A stretch of DNA of 64,000 nt from Crossaster papposus (lineage: Eukaryota; Echinodermata; Asteroidea; Velatida; Solasteridae): positions 248,001 through 312,000 of the forward strand of contig JBAIAA010000593.1 in the NCBI GenBank assembly GCA_037893245.1. Direction: 5' to 3'. Positions 59,517-64,000 of the stretch are shown here, piece by piece. The first letter of the stretch is position 1; the number at the start of each line of letters is the position of its first letter. Made by a program: the position numbers and the translations under genes. The notes beneath the pieces were generated by a model, which saw only the letters and a program-made list of their open reading frames with translations, was not told where the DNA came from and ran no database searches.

Positions 59517-60164
59517 ATGCCAGCCACTGAAGGTATTACAAACTCTCCAAGGAAACGACATTATATCTTATATCACGCAAAACAAAAGATGGAGCCAGGA
59601 CCGAGCGTACCTCCTTCTTCCCCAACCATCGGTTCGGACAAGGGGCCGTTTGAGTGTGTGAATAAGTTGACTCACATACAAGTTAAGAGAGGTTGGCGCG
59701 AAGCTTATAGTGTAAATGAGAAGAGATCGTACTATTACAACATTTTCACCAGAGAGAGCGTGTGGTCCATACCGTGCATCGCAACGCAGAAGGAGGAGAG
59801 TCAGACCGACTCGGGGCCCGCACCGGACTTGCTTGCGGCTGCCATGGCAGAGCTGTCTGGAACAGCGGACTTCTCCAAACCTCCGTTCGTGAAGGGAAAA
59901 GTCGCCAAGAAGAGAAAGTTTGGCCCAGATCCCGAACAAGCAGAGAACGACAGGAACGCTGTCAGATTCAACATCGGAGGTGAGCGTTACGTTAATGTCA
60001 AACGTTTCAAGGGGCGAGTCTACGTTAATATCAGAGAACATTATTTCAACGAAGACAAAACTAAACTACTGGCAGGAAAGAAGGGGCTGAACCTGACGAC
60101 TGAGGAATGGATGAATTTGTCCGACCATTGCAAAGCCATCAACGAGGCCATAGACAGGGTCTAA
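59517..60164 (+). CDS. WW domain plus PC4 ssDNA-binding protein
   Basis: An intact 215-codon frame. WW domain at residues about 59-86 (GWREAY ... RSYYYNIFTRESVW ... P, with both signature Trp and the YYYN block). Basic NLS-like KKRK at 131-134. PC4/p15 (SUB1-like) domain at 148-213: YVNVKRFKGRVYVNIREHYF, then LAGKKGLNLTTEEWMNL. PC4 domains bind single-stranded DNA and act in transcription or replication. WW domains bind PPxY/PP-rich ligands. I do not know this pairing from the host SUB1 gene. It sits in a compact cluster with a second virus-like gene set. A second ATG with better context lies at 59589. A donor-like GGAG|GTGAGC occurs at 59979/59980 inside the PC4 part. Confidence 0.85.
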   Translation: MPATEGITNSPRKRHYILYHAKQKMEPGPSVPPSSPTIGSDKGPFECVNKLTHIQVKRGWREAYSVNEKRSYYYNIFTRESVWSIPCIATQKEESQTDSGPAPDLLAAAMAELSGTADFSKPPFVKGKVAKKRKFGPDPEQAENDRNAVRFNIGGERYVNVKRFKGRVYVNIREHYFNEDKTKLLAGKKGLNLTTEEWMNLSDHCKAINEAIDRV

Positions 60165-60305
60165 CTTTATATTGACACTCCTACATCGTAACGTGCCTTA
60201 CTTTATTTTATTAGTATTGTTGTTATTAGTTTATTTTATTTTACTATTTTCATTTAAAATTTCATTTTTCATTTTTTATTTCATTTTTTTACTACACATC
60301 GAAAG

Positions 60306-60781
60306 ATTCTACAAATCAGTGTATCATCGATCGGCGAGCACGGGCGAGAAGACTCACCAAGCGAATCCTGACCAAGTTTATCACGGACGAGATACTCAAG
60401 CTAGTCTACAAGGCGCAAGAACAATTGGGGTGCGAGGGGTGCGAAGAGGACTGGACAAGTCAATGGGACCACGCGTGTCTGTTCTTCGGCATGAATCCTG
60501 AGAGCCGGATCGATGATTTTGTACCGCAGTACCTGGAGGAAGCCATGCAGTTACTTGATACGGGCAAAGTGCTGCCTATATTTTACGCAGTGGCTGCCCT
60601 TTTAGGCGCTGGTTTGTTTTTTGGTGAAGGAATGGACTTGAACATTGAGATAAATGTAATGATCGCAGACGTTTTGAATGAGTGGAAGATTGATCAATCA
60701 GATATTGAGATTTCGTTCTATTCGATGTTATTTGATAACACTACTGAATTGGTTCAATACACAGTCGATCTTATAGAATGA
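60306..60781 (+). CDS. Small CCHC-motif protein (probable spliced exon)
   Basis: The open frame has no ATG before the conserved part, and a pyrimidine-rich stretch precedes it with acceptor-like AG at 60304-60305. It encodes a basic helix (RRLTKRILTKFITDEILKLV), then CEGCEEDWTSQWDHAC (C-x2-C-x9-H-x-C, a probable metal site), and an acidic C-terminal half (LLDTGKVLPIFYAVAALLGA ... VLNEWKIDQSDIEI). I recall similar 'C.GC....PSQ..H.CL' ORFs in transposon-like or virus-like elements of marine animals, function unknown. The phase fits splicing from 59979. An AATAAA lies at 60948. Confidence 0.6.
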
Positions 60782-60947
60782 TATTTACAATATCTACAAA
60801 ATGCAAACCCAAGATTATTGTAGAATGAAACCAATGGTCTAAAAGGGTTACTGTGTCCGAAATAATAGTTTCTTGTTTAATAATGTTTATCATATTAGTT
60901 TAAATGTAAGGAATACGTCGTTAGCATCGGTGTATCTAAGTTGAAGA

Positions 60948-60953
60948 AATAAA
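60948..60953 (+). terminator. Poly(A) signal AATAAA
   Basis: It lies 167 bases after the stop of the CCHC frame. Likely 3' end signal for the first transcription unit. Confidence 0.5.
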
Positions 60954-61269
60954 TAACATTCTTGGTGAAAACAAAATCAGAAATGCTTTAGTGTGTTTAT
61001 TTGTTCTTATGTCCGTTTACATATAATTATTTAATTCATAGTCTAACGTTAGTAGCTTCAGTATAATTTATTTCACAAAATTATATACAATAAAATAATA
61101 ATGATCAAACAAAAACAAACAAACGCAGATTTCCGTAAAATATAAAAGAAGAACAAAATGTACAAAAAAACAACAAAAAATAGGGTTAAATCAATGAGGG
61201 GTTGTGCGTAAATAATGAACGTATTCACTCATAACCGCCTATTCAAGTTTATTCACGTCAGTGAAGTGA

Positions 61270-61735
61270 ACTGTTTATCCCAATTTTCTGCGTTAAGACT
61301 TAGGTGTTTGCCATTTCCTCTCGTGTTGACTTGGTTGTTTATCACAATGTCCGGCGTTCTGACTTGAATGTTTACCATTTCTCCTCTCCATGTTGACTTG
61401 GCTACTTAGTCCTAATGTCCTGCGTTAAGACTTAGGTGTTTGCCGTTTCCTCTCGCGTTGACTTGGTTGTTTATCACAATGTCCAGCGTTAAGACTTGGG
61501 TGTTTATCATTCCCCCCATGTTGACTTGGCTACTTAGTCCTAATGTCTTGCGTTAAGACTTGAGTGTTTATCATTTCTCCCCCATGTTGACTTGGCTACT
61601 TAGTCCTAATCTCTTGCGTTAAGACTTGGGTGTTCCCCACCCATATTGACTTGGTTACTTAGTCCTAATGTCTTGCGTTAAGACTTGGGTGTTCCCCACC
61701 CATGTTGACTTGATTACTTAGTCCCATTTCCTAAG
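61270..61735. repeat. 58-66-bp tandem repeats, about 7 copies
   Basis: Units start TTGACTTGG at about 61326, 61392, 61458, 61521, 61586, 61646 and 61704, with the core CTAATGTCTTGCGTTAAGAC. They lie between the two transcription units of the virus-like cluster. Iterated sites of this kind could be regulatory or replicative, which is inference. Confidence 0.88.
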
Positions 61736-61951
61736 TTTCTTTTTCTTTTGTTTTTGTTTTGTTTTAATCGGCATCACCATCTCATCAGGACTTGGTTTCT
61801 TATCGGCCCCATTTCCTGCAATATATTTTTTTGTTTAATCTATGTGCGACGGAAGTTTCACTGTTTAGATTTGGATTTACTGATGACCCAAAGTTTACTG
61901 TACGACTTAACTTGATGTTGGTCTAACACTGAACACGAAACGAACAAAAAA

Positions 61952-61952
<1 letters not shown>

Positions 61953-61988
<36 letters not shown>
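61953..61988 (+). repeat. Poly-A run (36) and short AC tract
   Basis: A homopolymer followed by (AC)n, upstream of the second promoter. It could be the tail of a retroposed copy or simple slippage. Confidence 0.85.
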
Positions 61989-61990
<2 letters not shown>

Positions 61991-62050
61991 ACACACACAC
62001 ACAACAATCACCCAAATGGTCACCGACGCGCATTTTGAAAGACGCGTTGC

Positions 62051-62119
62051 TATAAAAACTAGTCGCGCTTATACCATTTACTATTTTCGACGCTTGCTGC
62101 TACTGCTGCTGTTGCCATC
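62051..62119 (+). promoter_or_regulatory. TATA promoter of the zinc-finger gene
   Basis: TATAAAAA at 62051-62058, then 61 bases to the ATG at 62120. The layout mirrors the promoter at 59477. Confidence 0.65.
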
Positions 62120-64000
62120 ATGGCACAGCCCGAAGACTACCCATTTTCTCCGGATCCGACGGAGTCTCAGCTGAACCTGATTGTACGGATGGAAGATGAA
62201 GCACTTGCTGGGCCATCCAACGAACCCCAAGTCATCCCAGAGACACCGCCTCATTTGCAAGGCATAGAAGATGTACAGGTAAGAAACATTTATTATTTGC
62301 AAACTCGTGACTTTGCCATTTCACTCATTCAAACAAGTTATTTTGGTATATCGTAAACACTATCTCATTGTACCGCACTCATTGGTCTATTTTCACGTCT
62401 TGACTTGTCCGTGACGTCACACACGACCATAGGTCGTACTTTATTTTCTTTTTTGTTTGTTTTTTGTTTTGTTTTATTTTTATTTATTTTTTTATATTTT
62501 TTTTTCTTATAATATATTGTTGGTAAATATTGTCGCCCCTTTGCTCGTCCGGACTTGTCCGTGACGTCACACGAAACTCGTCTCACATTATGTACTCTGC
62601 TACGTTTTGCAAACGCAACTCTGCCACCATCCGATACACATCGACCGGTGGTTAATAGGGTAAAGCATTATTGAATGTCGTAGTTGGATTGGACTGTCTG
62701 TAAGTTTGGTTTATGCTATTGTTAATTTCAGAACGCGAGGACGAATGCTTTTATATTTGCCAATCCTCCCGCAGACTTATCTGAAGAAGAACCCATGGTA
62801 AGTAACAAAACCCAGTTATCCGGTCATAATTACAATGAATTTACAATGGAATTATAAAATGTTTGTTCTTTTTACACGGGTGAATGCCGTGTTTGATTGC
62901 CAGACGGTATGTTTAAGGGTACTTTTTGTATGTTGTTTGCTAGGAGTATGGGTGTGTTTTTGAAGGTTTGATTTATACATGTTACTAATTTTATATTTGT
63001 TTTGTTTGTGTTCTTTTAAGGATATTGTAGATGATGAGGATTTGGCTGAACGGCCTGATTTACCACCACCACCACCTCAAGAAGAGAGACGGCGGGTTTT
63101 GTATCCATGCTCCGATTGTGACAGATCTTTCACCAGAAAGTTCAGCCTCAACCGACACAAGCGCCGCATCCATATCCAAGGTGTTGAAGATATTCCAGCT
63201 CTAAATACATTTAGGTGTCGCCAATGCGACAAGTTTTTCAGCCGGCCCGACAACTTAAGACGTCATCAGCGTTACCACGCCCGACAACCACCGAACCCAC
63301 CAGTACCAGCTGTCGCTGACATTTTACCACCAGAGCAACCAGTTCCAGCTCCACCACCGCCTAGATGTTCATTTCCCTGCCAGACCTGTGGTAAAACATT
63401 CACCAGGCGAGACAGCATGATGCGGCACTTTAGAAATATGCACCGTCCAGACATCCCTCCCGTTGAACGTGCCCCCGCTCTGGCGGATCTACCGGTCCCC
63501 GCTGTCCTTCCACCACCTCCTGTTCCGCAAGCTCCGGCACCACAACCACCACCACCTCCTGCTGTCCACCCTGCTCCGGCTGCTCATCGTGCTCCCCCTG
63601 CTCCGGTTGATCCCATGGTAAACGATCCGCTTCTCTACCCCATCCCATTCGGGAGAGTTAGAAATGAAAATGGTGACCGCGCCCGCGCAGATGTTAATGA
63701 TAACGACGAAGATGATCATGAACTGAACAATTTGTTACACGAACACTGGCCCTCGGTCAGAACTCGACATGAAACAGGCAGACCCGTGCAAGACGTGTTT
63801 AATTTTAGATTAATTGGGTCGCGCCGCCTTGGAGTACCTGTTAATATGGAAGCTGGGTTAAGAGCGGTTTTTCATCAACTTAGACAGCGCGTTAAGATGA
63901 ACGTGTCTTTTGGTTTGACTTTACGTCATTCGGTGACGGGCGAGTTGAGATATTTTCATTCGTGCCATAACAATGCTCGATTTTTTGAAGAGCCATTCGT
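62120..64000 (+). CDS. Spliced C2H2 zinc-finger protein with PolB-like N-terminal region (runs off window)
   Basis: Exons 62120-62278 (53 codons), 62732-62797 (22 codons) and 63021 to the window end, all phase 0 with GTAAGA/GTAAGT donors and TTTCAG/TTTTAAG acceptors. Three C2H2 fingers: CSDCDRSFTRKFSLNRHKRR, CRQCDKFFSRPDNLRRHQRY and CQTCGKTFTRRDSMMRHFRN, each with its closing His. Long Pro/Ala-rich and acidic linkers follow. Then come FNFRLIGSRRLGVPVNMEAG and VKMNVSFGLTLRHSVTGELR with HNNARFFEEPF. This last part resembles the region before the exonuclease domain in Polinton/adintovirus-type family B polymerases, where 'NLSFGFiLRn.eTGeyRYF...N' is typical. No catalytic motif is in the window, so the polymerase call is inference. 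The frame is fully open to 64000. Confidence 0.7.

Overview
This is non-coding-rich metazoan nuclear DNA. Its one recognisable host gene is split into many small GT-AG exons with long introns, and the rest is dominated by decayed transposons. There are no bacterial operons, ribosome binding sites, rRNA or functional tRNA genes. The host gene is a CCDC87 orthologue (sperm coiled-coil protein) on the + strand. The TE mix (CR1/RTE-like LINEs, tRNA-headed SINEs, Tc1/mariner, pogo/Tigger-like and Mutator-like elements, Polinton/adintovirus-like genes) suggests a marine invertebrate, most likely a deuterostome such as an echinoderm or hemichordate. The species assignment is inference only.

Layout. 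1-7142: tandem array of a 1.86-kb unit, each copy carrying the same broken C-terminal piece of a transposase-like gene. 7143-12.3 kb: nested mobile elements, including a long foldback element split by a LINE, and a 1.2-kb element with 170-bp terminal inverted repeats made of short units. 13.18-14.44 kb: remnant of a Polinton/adintovirus-like element (capsid-like fragment plus a two-hydrophobic-segment accessory protein). 17.10-43.43 kb: CCDC87, about 17 recognisable exons, with introns full of MITEs, SINEs, LINE pieces and tandem duplications. One exon is present in three tandem copies. The exon that encodes the conserved 'RLETFEKLASDPDRFF' region contains an in-frame TAG. 43.4-58.7 kb: intergenic DNA with LINE fragments, a Tc1 transposon inserted in a LINE, several foldback MITEs, and a 1,176-bp near-perfect palindromic transposon inserted in another LINE.

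58.7-64.0 kb (window end): the most unusual stretch. It is a compact virus-like gene cluster that looks intact. A TATA promoter drives a WW-domain plus PC4 (ssDNA-binding) protein. This is followed by a small CCHC-motif protein without its own ATG, a tandem repeat block, and a second TATA promoter driving a spliced gene with three C2H2 zinc fingers and the start of what looks like the N-terminal region of a Polinton/adintovirus-type family B DNA polymerase. The last gene runs off the window.

A recurring theme is a transposon family with TAGTC termini and 9-bp target duplications (7706-9338, 19939-20667, 57075-58250). Target-duplication length and very long inverted repeats fit Mutator-like elements.
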